The position numbers were made by a program, and so were the translations under genes. From positions 2,790,001-2,854,000 of the forward strand of contig NW_020825322.1 of the NCBI RefSeq assembly GCF_003286085.1: a stretch of 64,000 nucleotides of DNA, given 5' to 3'. Positions 24,631-35,050 of this stretch are shown in pieces. Source of the stretch: Drosophila persimilis. Taxonomy: Eukaryota > Arthropoda > Insecta > Diptera > Drosophilidae. Numbering within the stretch: position 1 is the first letter of the stretch; every line of letters starts with the position of its first letter. Under the pieces are notes generated by a model that worked only from the letters and a program-made list of their open reading frames with translations, searched no databases and was not told the DNA's origin.

Positions 24631-25236
24631 ATGGAGCCTCAACCGAGCGCAACTTGTGACGGCTGCGACCTTTGGGGCAACGGAATAACTGGCTGCCGCT
24701 ACAAGTGCCTGCAGTGCGCCGACTTTGATTTGTGTCAGAGCTGCTATGACGCCAAGGTGGTGAGTGGGCGGCACAAGTCGGAGCATCCAATGCAGTGCCT
24801 GCTGGACGAGGATGCTAAGAAGCTGTACTTTGCCGGGGAGCCAATTCCCTATCTGAACGCCGATAGCTTCACTTGCCCCATCTGCGGCACCATGGGCCAT
24901 TCGTACCACGAACTTGTGAAGCATGTGGTTGCCCAGCACAACGACGACCGCAGCGACGCCATCTGTCCACTGTGCGTGGCCGTGCCCATGGCCCCACCCG
25001 ACCGCTTGCTCAAAATTTCGCAGCACTTTCGCCGTCAGCATCGCGAGCCGTCGAACATTCGCGATGCCGTTGCCAGTGCAGGGGAGGAGTCGGGAACATC
25101 CGACATTGCCGATCGCTTCTCCCGTCTCTCTTTAGGAGAGGCTGCGCGCTCCAGACTGCCAATACGTCATCTGCTCGTCCGTGTCACTCGGCCATCCAAT
25201 CGCTTGCCTCCCGATACTAGCAGCGAGGAGGACTAA
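24631..25236 (+). CDS. KCMF1-like ZZ and C2H2 zinc-finger protein, short
   Basis: A 201-residue protein in one exon. Residues 9-52 form a ZZ finger (Cys9, Cys12, Cys26, Cys29, Cys35, Cys38, His48, His52). Two Di19/KCMF1-style C2H2 fingers follow: Cys82, Cys85, His98, His103 and Cys112, Cys115, His132, His137. KCMF1 is an E3 ubiquitin ligase working with UBR4-type N-degron machinery; its ZZ finger binds modified N-termini. The canonical animal protein is nearly twice as long, so this copy keeps only the N-terminal finger module and ends in a short acidic tail (SSEED). All zinc ligands are present, so it could be functional. The compact gene and truncation mark it as a diverged paralogue rather than the housekeeping gene; testis expression would fit but is a guess. 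A small 5' UTR intron precedes the ATG, which is the first ATG after the acceptor. Confidence 0.85.
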   Translation: MEPQPSATCDGCDLWGNGITGCRYKCLQCADFDLCQSCYDAKVVSGRHKSEHPMQCLLDEDAKKLYFAGEPIPYLNADSFTCPICGTMGHSYHELVKHVVAQHNDDRSDAICPLCVAVPMAPPDRLLKISQHFRRQHREPSNIRDAVASAGEESGTSDIADRFSRLSLGEAARSRLPIRHLLVRVTRPSNRLPPDTSSEED

Positions 25237-25735
25237 GCTGCCTACGCAAATCTGTTCCGCTAAAGATGTGGAGGATCTACGCCTACAGAGATCAACGCAC
25301 ACCACCTACACACACACTATGCATATGTGTACGGATCCACTGTCTCCACGCACACATTAATACACATACACGAACACTAAATATGCATACAAATGAACGC
25401 CGCAACTATGCTGGAAAGTTTTCGTTCTATTTGAATGCATTTTCTTGGACATTTTTGCTGCTACACACATACACATACCAGGAGATACACTGCCACAAAA
25501 GAACTTACAAAATTCATGTTCAGACATTCAGTAAACAATTGTATCCTATGAAAATTACTGCACTATGCTACAGATGCTTTGTACTTCCCATGAGGGCTTG
25601 CGTTAGTGGTAGTAAAAATCCTAAATAATGATCGAAAACTTTCGTTTGAGATATGTATATATTGTTATTTTAAGCCAATGTATCGGAGCACTGCGACACC
25701 TAATCCAACAAATTTTGATATATGTAGACTTAAAA
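25237..25735 (+). other. 3' flank of the KCMF1-like gene
   Basis: AT-rich with a short run of ACACAC and TACACATAC words. No canonical AATAAA is present close to the stop codon, so the 3' end of the transcript cannot be placed. Confidence 0.4.
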
Positions 25736-25870
25736 CGGTGAGATATCACAGGAGTCTGTAAACAGAATTTGTTTGCTCTAGCTCTTATAGTCTCTGACGT
25801 CTAGGCGCTCATCGGGACAGATGGACAGACAGACTTGGCTCTATCGACTTTTCTATTAAAGTTGATCATA
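25735..25870 (-). mobile_element. DINE-1-like repeat fragment, copy D
   Basis: A short minus-oriented piece with GATATCACAGGAGTCTG, GTCTCTGACGTCTAGGCGCT and ACAGACAGACTTGGCTCTAT, all internal blocks of the repeat seen at 49702. Confidence 0.6.
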
Positions 25871-26043
25871 ATTTTCTATATTTATGGGGTCGGACACGCT
25901 TCCTTTTGCTTTCTGGAAGGCGGTTCGTTGCTGGATAGAGAGAGAAAGAGATTTGCAATGTTCGGTACGTCATGGAAACAGCTAGAATATTGGTCATTGG
26001 TAAAATGCATATACGGGTTCCGAGCGAGCTCGGCAGCCGCCTC

Positions 26044-26065
26044 AACCTAACCTAACCTAACCTAA
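26044..26065. repeat. four CCTAA units
   Basis: AACCTAACCTAACCTAACCT followed by AA: four perfect copies of CCTAA, the complement of the insect telomeric unit TTAGG. It stands alone in unique-looking sequence. In flies such short runs can also be the 3' tail of a non-LTR retrotransposon. Confidence 0.85.
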
Positions 26066-26219
26066 AATGCATATATGTACATATGTAGACACTAACCATG
26101 CAGTATATACTAGATGTGCCAGGTTATACACCAAACATATTGCAACCGAGCTTTCTGGATTAGTACATATATACATATGTACATATACAATCAGGCAGGC
26201 TCCGTTTTTCTCTTCCCTG

Positions 26220-26457
26220 CAGTACCAGCTGTGAGCGATGACGCCAGCGAAATCGAACACTTTGTTTTCTCTTTTGTTTCCTTCTTTCTCGGGCGCGCCG
26301 AGCGTAATTCAGAGAACTTTGTTTTTTCTTTTCGTCTCCTTTGCGCCTGCGTCGTCAGAACTTTTTGCTTTGTTCGCTTTGCATTTGCTATTTGCAATTG
26401 TCAAATTGTGCGAAAACGAAGCGACGTTAAGTGCTGTGATTTGATTACCATTATCAG
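26220..26457 (+). other. possible non-coding first exon with strong donor
   Basis: The segment ends in ATCAG|GTAAGTACATATG at 26457/26458, an optimal 5' splice site. The preceding 240 bases are pyrimidine-rich with CTTTTGT repeats, a GGCGCGCC word and no ATG-led frame of note, resembling the 5' UTR exon of a fly gene. It could be an alternative first exon of the proposed large-intron gene, splicing to the exon at the right edge. The transcription start is not defined; the first base given is arbitrary. Confidence 0.35.
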
Positions 26458-26607
26458 GTAAGTACATATGTATGTATATGTTGTGAGCGTGGTAAATAAA
26501 GAAAATATCAATTGTATATAAAGTTAAATTTGTGAAAAAACTGTGTTCAAATTATAGTAACGTTTCGCTGCATCCACATTATACATACATACATATGTAC
26601 ATACATA

Positions 26608-27548
26608 CAGTGGGGCTCATACACTTAAGCCACAAGAACTACACCATTGCTGTCCATCATGAATGTTAAAAAGTGCCTTTTTTTTGCCAATTTTTGAAAT
26701 ATGATTGTTTGGATCGATAAATCCAAGTTTAATGTCTTTAGAAGTGATGATAAACTATATGTACGACGTCCTCCCAACAAATAATTAACTCCAGAATACA
26801 CAAAGAAGACCAACATTGTGGCGCTTCTATCATGGTCTGGGGCTGTTTCACCGCATCGGGCTTAGGTCCCCTGGTGGTATTATGAAGGTATGCAAGGTAT
26901 TATGAACGCCGAAATGTAGAGAGACATTCTGAGTAACGATTTATCTGGAGAATATGCCGATAATTTGCCACTTGCCTCGATATTTTAACAGGACAACGAC
27001 CCAATACATTGCTGCAGGCTAGTCAAGTCGTGGCTTAACCAAGGGGGAATCAATGTTTTGCAATGGACACCGCAGAGTCCCGATCTGACCCGTATAGAGA
27101 ACTTGTGGGGAATTCTATGCCAGCAATTAAAAGGATTTGTGCCGAATTTTACAGGAAGAATGGAAGAAAATTACCCCTCAACAGTGCGCACGTCTTGTAG
27201 ATTCAATACCAAAGCGTTGCTCCAATTTTCTTAAGCAGAAAGGTCATCCTACCCAATATTAAAGTAAGTTTATTAAAAATACTAGGAATGCTGGGAAAAT
27301 TTTAACTTTCTTAACCATTTTTTTCCAGGTGGCTTAAGTATATGAGCAGGACATTTTGGAGATGGTTTCAGAATTTTTAATTATTTCGCTGACTATATAT
27401 TTTCTTTACTTGGTTATTGTTGCATTAGAACACTGACATATAGAACTAATTTGAGACAAAAAATGGGACCTGTAAAATAAAAACTTTTCTTGATTTTCGT
27501 TTAAATTCTTGGTGTAATTCTTGTGGCTTAAGTGTATGAGCACCACTG
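26608..27548 (+). mobile_element. Tc1-like transposon, dead, with intact ends
   Basis: The ends are inverted repeats of about 31 bases (both begin CAGTGG or CAGTGGTG, then CTCATACACTTAAGCCACAA) that differ at one position. TA precedes the left end; the right flank is TT, so one target-site copy has mutated. The interior holds decayed transposase on the plus strand: WIDKSKFNVFRSDDKLYVRR, VWGCFTASGLGPLV, QDNDPIHCC, then QWTPQSPDLTRIENLWG, which carry two of the three DDE positions of the Tc1 family. Several in-frame stops and frameshifts (for instance a TAA near 26782 and a TGA near 26882) kill it, and the N-terminal DNA-binding part is missing, which explains the 941-base length. Confidence 0.85.
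26650..27240 (+). pseudogene. Tc1-family transposase relic
   Basis: This is the coding remnant inside the element described for 26608-27548. Best-preserved is about 26989-27150, with the second catalytic Asp (QDND) and the Glu of SPDLTRIENLW spaced as in Tc1 D34E transposases. There is no continuous frame. Confidence 0.8.
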
Positions 27549-28200
27549 TTGTACATATGTCTTTATTCTTCTCTTATGCTCGGGAATAAAGAAGAATAAA
27601 GAAATAGAATAAAAATCCGTATTAGCGAATTAAATTGTTATAATACAAGAAAAAATACCTGCTCGAGCCGGACTTTTCAATAAAAATCATCACTTATAAA
27701 ATGCATGATTTTTCGGCAATGCTCGATGACAATGTCTAGACTATGCCCTAGGACCTCCCCATGCTAATGTCAACAGCTCAGCGTATGGCGGGTCATCAAC
27801 CATGTCATCGGGCGTAGTGACACGGTCATCGGTGTGTCAGCAGCTGGGTCATCGAAGGCCCGTACTGCAGGGTTACTTTTGCGGATTACGTTTTCTGTCT
27901 TGGTTCCACCGTAGTTTAATTTATTGGTGGATACGCATTATCATATTCTGCATGTATTGGTTTTAGGGTTTCTGGCATTTGTGGACTTGTGCTCACATAC
28001 CCTTTACTTTTTGTATGCTATTTTGTTTAATATATACATATAATGTATTTTCACAAATGACTTCATATTGGAATAATTGTCCATTAGGGTATTTAAGGTG
28101 CGAAGTGTGCAAGTTATTTTAATGGGATTGTTGGGGGGTATTCGTTTTATTTCTAACGGGTGACGGAGCTTGATCGTCCGTGAGGACCGATGAGTTACAA
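27549..28200. other. unclassified sequence between transposon relics
   Basis: No gene seen. A cluster of GTCATCG words lies at 27790-27855 and is reported as a finding. The rest is AT-rich. Confidence 0.4.
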
Positions 28201-29600
28201 TAGACTGAATTCACTTTTATAATTAATCTTAAAGTTACCCGGCGTCGGCAGCATTCCCACCAGAAAGGCGGCTCAGCGCCTTGGGGCCATCGGATTCCTC
28301 CTCTGCACGGCTGCCAACTGTGTAACCGATAGATCGGATATCGCTTGCCGTTGATCTGGAATGTGCTGACACTCTCCGACTCTGTGGCTGCTCTTTGGCC
28401 GTTCCCAGAAGCTGCATTGCAGCCCGTGTCAGCTCGTATAAGTAAAGAATTTTAATTTAATATATATTTCCCCGGAAGACGGCATCCTCTCCTTGGTTCT
28501 TCTTATTTTATTTTTTACTCCCTCCAGCTCCATTGGCACGAGACGCCACAAGCTACTATCCCACAATCCCTCCTCTTACCACGCCAAGTAAAGTTATTAA
28601 GTTATTATTTATTTATTTAATTTATTTAACTCTTTCATTCACCCTTGGGTGCCAGGAAATCCTCTTGCGTGCCCGAGGTCCTTGGCCTAGACGACCCTTC
28701 GGTCCGGCCACTGCCATGGCCCCCTTCCTTGCCTCCCACGTTGTCTTTCTCCGCTTTTCCAGTCCGTTCGCCGTCAGTATCTCCTCCGCAGGTGATTCCT
28801 CCGTAGCTCCTCGTCCTCTCGGGAGGTCCAAGGGCTGTCCTGCTGCGGGCCGTAGCCATAATGCCGCTGCTGAGTCCCTGAGTCGACAATGTAGCGTCCC
28901 GTCCGTTACAGCAGGGAACAGTGATCAACGGCGGAAGTGTTGTTTTACGCCCACGGGAAATATTGTCAGCAATCCCTCCATTCATACGCCACCGAACACA
29001 CGCTGGGCTTCAGCTTCGAGACGCGTAAGTGAATCAGTATATAATTTTAAGTTGTATCTTCGTTCACAGAGGACTTATGTACCCTACGCTTTTCCACAGA
29101 TTGAGTCGTATCTGGTTTCCCTCCGCCAGATGGAGTCCTATCGAAGCATTGCCGAGGACTTCATCTGATCAAGGATGTTAATCAATCACTTTCCATTTGG
29201 TAGTGATAAAAACCGAGATCTTTCGATTATCAGATTTTCCGATACCAGGCGAACAGAACTCTGCAGAATTGTCTATCGTCAAAACGTAAAATCGAGATTT
29301 CCGGATGATTTACTTAGATCTGTTCAGTTCCCTTGGCCAAAGCCTTCTTCTTCTCGTGCCCGTGCGCCAAGTGTGGCCGGATCTTTCCTCGGAGGAACCT
29401 CTGGGAGAAACAGCAACAGTACTGCATTACTGGAATGTTCGCCAGGAATGCTTCAGCCTCCAGAACCATGAAACACTGCAACAACCACTCAACAATTGCA
29501 CTACCATCAATCAGCATACACTTAACTTTCTTTACTCAACTATTCCGATTGAGGGATAATAAATGTACAGCTCGTTGCACAAGCAAGAATTAATCCTTGA
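28200..29600. other. unclassified GC-rich coding-like block
   Basis: This block is clearly richer in GC than its surroundings and has long frames on both strands. The plus frame from 28533 to 29471 is open over about 312 codons except for one TGA at 29166-29168. The minus frame over 28985-28622 encodes a Gly/Arg/Lys-rich stretch ([19 protein letters not shown]), like the basic end of a retrotransposon ORF1 or Gag. A third frame at 29333 has CAKCGRIFPRRNLWEKQQQYC, resembling a degenerate Cys2-type finger. I cannot decide which frame was real. A decayed retroelement is the likeliest source. Confidence 0.35.
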
Positions 29601-30581
29601 ACATTGGTGGCTCGCACTTCATTTTTGGACTCTGCCAGCAAATTATTCTGTCTTCTGTCCCATCTCTCTGCGACTTGCATTAGTTGAGTATCACGAATAA
29701 TCGACGCATTCAGTATTCGAATTTCGTTCCACCGCTCGACACCTCCACATCAAATTGAATTAATGCGCTATACATATATATCTCAAAATCATAACACAGA
29801 TACAGATAAGAAGAGGGACAGAGATAATTACAGGGAGAGGGAAGGCGCCGAGTATTGATCCGGACCCTCAACTGCTGCTCCAACTTCTTTTGGCTTCCAA
29901 GCGACAGCCATACGCACATATATGTATATGAACGTGTGGAATGTCTTCAATCTGGCTCTGCTCATCAATGTCAAGATAAATCCGGCCTCCGCCCATCTCT
30001 CCTCCATCGCCTCCATCTAAATAGCCTCGTTCCACCCGCCACCCGCTGTTGTTCACACATCAAATTAGTTCAATTTGCGGCTAGCTGGCCCAAGTCGCTT
30101 GTAATGTGCGGCCAAGCATTTGTTTGTGTGCGTGTCTGCCTCAGTGTGTGTGTGTGTGTGTGTTGGATATCCATTGATTATTGGTCATATCGGTAGACAA
30201 ACATTCAACTGGAAATGGCATGGTAGGGTGGAAATCCCATCTCGAAAAGAGGCAAAAACTAACCGAAGGCAATGAACGTAATGAACTTATCAACACACAC
30301 ACACACACACACAAAAACAACTCGAACAATTTTCATTTGATTTGATTTTGATTGCGTTTTATATTAATGCCAAAAACACACACCATATCCATGTCTCCCT
30401 TCTATCCCCACAGAGATTTTTTTACGCGGTCACATTTTGTTTTGTACTGATTGGCAGCTTCCCCAAATGCGGCAGCAACAACTGTTTCTGTTTCTCTTTC
30501 AGTTTTAGCCAAAAATGGAAGAATTTGCCACTCTTCATGAGGGACGATGTCAAAGCGGGATATATACTCGTACATATATAA

Positions 30582-30622
30582 GGGTTACGGGTTACGGGTT
30601 ACGGTTTACGGGCTACGGGTTT
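30582..30622. repeat. tandem GGGTTAC heptamer
   Basis: About six copies of a 7-base unit (GGGTTAC, GGTTTAC, GGGCTAC), the first three perfect. Confidence 0.85.
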
Positions 30623-31469
30623 GGGGATATTTGCCATCGTTTTTGCATGCTGTAAACGCGTCTGTGTTTGGGGGCAAAAAGTTATGAAAACCTTGTCATG
30701 GAATCCATCAGGCCAAACAATAACGAGCTCTCCACACAGAAAGAAAAAAAGGGAAAGCGGGCCAACAAAAATTTGAGATATATGTACGTTTTTTTCTATA
30801 TTTTCACATTTTGAATACCCAAAACACTTGATTGATTGGACGAGGCGGCAAAAAGTTAGATTTATGTGGACTATTAAGAAAATTCGTTGGCATTTTGTTG
30901 TTTTTGTTATTTTCATTAATTGTTATCCAGCGAAAAAGTGGGATGCTGAAATGTGGTCTTATCTAAAAAGTGCTGGTTGAAATGTAAATAACAAAAATGT
31001 ACTAGGTAGTTTTTCAATATTTTATGTAATTCGGAAACCCAAAAATAAAAACATGTAAATTGTTAAAACTCTGAATATTAAATAAGAAAATATCCCATAC
31101 GAATATTCCAATAATTTGATTTATCTAAAAAACATAATTTTCAAGTTTATATTTATCAAACCATTTTTTTCTTACTTTGTTACAACCGTGATTGCTTTAA
31201 ATGATTCTACCTCTTCAGTATATCTCTTTATGTATCTTGAATATAACCACTCTAAGCATAACCATCAGTTTAATTAATCAAAGAACTCATAAGAGAATCG
31301 GTTCCATATCTTTTGGCTAGAGAAACTACATATATGCATGTACCCAAAAAACCTATCCCATCAAATACTGAAATGGGAACGTCATTAATCATTGCCAACA
31401 CTTTTCGATTCAATTTTCGAAGTGCTGGTCGAGAGTTGAGCATTTGAAGAGTGGGTGGAATGAACGAGA

Positions 31470-31490
31470 CCAGACCAGACCAGACCAGTA
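31470..31490. repeat. (GACCA)4 run
   Basis: Four perfect GACCA pentamers in otherwise unique sequence. Confidence 0.75.
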
Positions 31491-32768
31491 CAACCGCTGA
31501 ATTTGGAAACATTGCGATATGAGAAATGCGGGCGCAGAAATGTGAAAACAAGAGAGGAGCAAACACAAGAATAGTAGAAAAGTACCCGCATGCACATATG
31601 TACATACACTTTGATATTTTTTCAAATTTCATATGGCCAGAAACAACAATGGGAGCCATGAATGGTCTATGATGGGATGGGAGATCAACAAATCGACGAC
31701 ATGGCCAGAACTAGAACCAGTGCCAGAGTTAGAGGTTTAGCCAATGAGCAAAATTAAAAATCAAAAGAGATGTGAACTGAAGTGGTCAGACCAAGACAGA
31801 GACGAAGACGGACATGGGTGTGGGCGACAAAAGCTGGGCAGGGGCGATGAGATGAAAGTGGAAAGAAGAGAAATGATGGGGGGTGGACGCGCGGGTTGTG
31901 GAGTATTGCGGCAATGTCAGTGACCTGGAAGAAATATAAAATAGATCGAAAGCAGATTGCGAAAATCAAAGTCACCAGCAATCAACGCCATCAACAACAC
32001 AGCAGACAAACCATCCATGAACTGTGGGGAAACTTAAGACTACAAACGTGGGAATGTGGGGATGTGGAAATGTGGAAATGTGGGTGAGTGCCGGATATGG
32101 GGCAACCAACCGGGAACAATCGCACAAACAGTGTGCATGTACCATCATCATCATCATCATCGTGTGAATGATGAGGCACCTAAGCAGATAAAAAAGATAC
32201 AAAAGATAAATAGATGCTGTGATAGATAGATGATGGACAGTTGGCTAGACGAGTCCTGACTCGGGAGGGAGGAAGATGCGGCAAAGGAGATGTACGTGTA
32301 ACAGTATGGCAGGGTCAGAGAATGATTTCAAGAAAATCGAATTGCTCCGATTAAAGCCGAATGAGGAAGTACTCATTCGAGTGAAGACTGTACTTTAAAT
32401 GTTTAAAAATTGCTCTGTAGGTCGAGTATTTGTCTGAAATGATTTATGATTGGTTTAAGGTACTACATAGGAATACTCGTATGCTCAAATACGATAATGA
32501 TTCGATCTTGAGGCAACATTTATTTTCCCATTTGGGAGCTGCTGCTAAAATCAACCCCGAACGCTATACGGCTTTGCATAATCCTAATTGGTTATGTTTC
32601 TGATTATTTAAGCAGCCTCCTCCGTGCCTCGGAAAGGAACCTTGAAACTGTTGCCTGAAAGTTTACTTATGAATTCATTTTCGCCCACTTCCCGTATGTT
32701 TTCCTGATTAACTCGACTGGCATCTCATCAACGCTTCACACAAGCCACAGGATTACACACCAACCAGG

Positions 32769-32797
32769 GGCAGTGGCAGTGGCAGTGGCAGTGGCAG
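32769..32797. repeat. (GGCAGT)n microsatellite
   Basis: About five hexamer units, with a (CAT)n run at 32141-32160 and a (GA)n run at 32860-32890 nearby. Confidence 0.8.
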
Positions 32798-33157
32798 CAA
32801 CTGCATCGCACAGCATGCCACCAACAAATACAACAACTATGTACCACAACAGCAAGGAGAGCGAGAGAGAGAGAGTGAGAGAAAGAGAGAAGCTTTGGGC
32901 TACTGTTGGCATACTTAAAGTTGATAAAAAAGTCAAATTAATTCAAATTGCATTGCATACACAGATACGTACACACAGAGAGCAAGGGATAAACTGGGTG
33001 GGTGAGGCTGAAAGAGAGAGGGAGGGAGGAGGGGAAAAAGGGTACTTAGCTCAGTGCTCAGCGCTAGGCAACGCTCTCAGTTGTTGTTGTTGCTGTTGTC
33101 GCTTAACTTATTTCATTAGCTCCTAAATGTATGCAATTTGACATTTTTAAATTTAAC

Positions 33158-33177
33158 ACACACACACACACACACAG
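33158..33177. repeat. (CA)n run
   Basis: About ten CA units. Confidence 0.9.
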
Positions 33178-33689
33178 ATGCACGAATGCATACGCACACA
33201 GCCGCGTGCATGGAGGTAAAGATGTGTTTGTGTGAGGCAAGGCCATAAGCAAAACTTGTTGGCTGCCCTAATGGGTGGGCGAGGATTATTCACATTTTCG
33301 CAGATTATGCATACGCATACGCATACTATGTGTATGCAATTTTCCTTTTCCGGATGCAAAGCTATTCATTAAGCCAGTAAAGAATTAAATTAACATTAAA
33401 AACAAAACCCATTTAAACAAAGTGCAAGAAAATAACTCAATAATGGTATTTATTAATGATTAAAACAAGTTTCACTTTAGCAGACAGTTAAAATAGCTAT
33501 ACTTATAATTAACAGCTTAAATATAATTAATATATATATATAAATATATATATTACATAACATATTTATATGTATGTATTACAAAAGAAGAATTACACTT
33601 TTTTATTACAAATAAAGGATTATTGGTAGACTATATAAAGATAGGCACTACAATATATAACAAATAAGATTATAATTTGCATTAAAAAA

Positions 33690-35050
33690 TCCAATAAGCT
33701 TCAAACGAATGGAAATTAATGATACTTCTGGCAGGAACCAGCCAAATTTTCATACTAAACCACGCAGGGAAGAGCATCCGAGTGTTGAGATTGGGGATAT
33801 TCAGCAGATTGCTGTATGTACCCTTCGGCATAATTCCCTTGCTGAGAGGGAGCTCTCGAGTTGCACGTGCTGCGTCGCCCATAAGTATGTCATATAATTT
33901 CTTCGTTTTTTAGTGCATCTGTATCACAAGTCGACCTCACACCTGTGCCCCTCAGTGGGTTTCTGCTGACAATGCATGTATTTTTGTATCGCAAAGAGAC
34001 AACAGCCGCGGCCGCCACTTAAGTGCCCCCCGGAGGGGAATGGGATGGATGATGACATTGATGTAGGAGGTTTTGGGAGCGCTGGGCCTGCAAGGATCCG
34101 TCATTTCGATTCCAATTTGCACTTAGGTCAGCGTTCCTCAGAGAATAGCTCTAACTTTCATTTTGTATCCCTACTCTGCAATTGTTAACCTTTCTTCAAG
34201 GGTTTCTTCCGAACTTTTCCCTGGAGATTCTCGATTTTTTGTCATTTCATTGCTCGTGTTTCGGTACCGATACCAAATGGTTTGGAATCGGTTTTACAAA
34301 GTCTGTCTTGGAAGTATATAGTACCTTCGGAGTATCCGCAGGAATATCTTAAATCTCTGTTGGGACACACACAGCACTCGTTTCTCGATTCCTCACATTC
34401 CTGCAAACATTCATCTAAATCAGCACTGTACGAGCATCATCCGGAAACATCCAAGTGGATGGAAAACATCGACAAGCGCCCCAAGCCGGTTTCCCTCTAG
34501 GGTTCGACACCCAGCGTGACGTCCGATTGAATGGTTTCTGGTTTTTTTGACTATGTCCCCTCAAAGTCCGCTATATTCCGCCGACATCGGGAAGGGGGCA
34601 CGTCGAGCTGGATGTGGCTTTCCACCATCTATCGTAGGTATCCATAGAGGGCATGTATGCCCTTCCTACGGCTGTTAAGCAGTATGCTTAAAATAGTTAG
34701 TCAGTGTTTGGTCATTGGTCCTTTGCTCCTTAGACTCGTTGGCTAGTTGACATCAACCACGAGGCATGCGAACTGGTATACAATTTGAAACTCCTCAAAG
34801 CAAGTGACTCCGATGTTTCCAGCAATTTCTCTTCCCACAGCAAATCGTCAATGATCTGTTGTTTGAGAGAGCTCAATAACAATGAGCAGATTGTTAAGCA
34901 CGATACACCCCATTCTTGTTCTACCATCTTTTGGGTGATCTCTTTTCTTTTAAAAAGAAACATATGCAGCCAGGCTCCGGGCTTTGAAAATGTTTTCAAT
35001 CAAGATTTTGGGAAAATTCATACGAACTGAAATTTACTATCGAAAGTTTT
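33690..35050. other. decayed coding-like segment, family unknown
   Basis: Base composition and frames differ from the surrounding AT-rich DNA. Plus frames include GMDDDIDVGGFGSAGPARIR (about 34039-34098) and the 73-codon frame at 34282-34500 with TQHSFLDSSHSCKHSS. The latter resembles a second fragment at 45.1 kb (DTQHALLDSLHCHKHSS). A minus frame at 33882-33682 reads SNLLNIPNLNTRMLFPAWFS. Stops and frame changes separate all of them. It looks like the remains of a repeated element or duplicated gene; nothing was recognised. Confidence 0.35.

Larger units (their letters stand above)
29600..33680 (+). other. probable intron, no gene seen
   Basis: AT-rich with CA, CAT, GA and GGCAGT microsatellites. 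Open frames are short or repeat-driven, and no splice-bounded exon was found. Confidence 0.5.
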
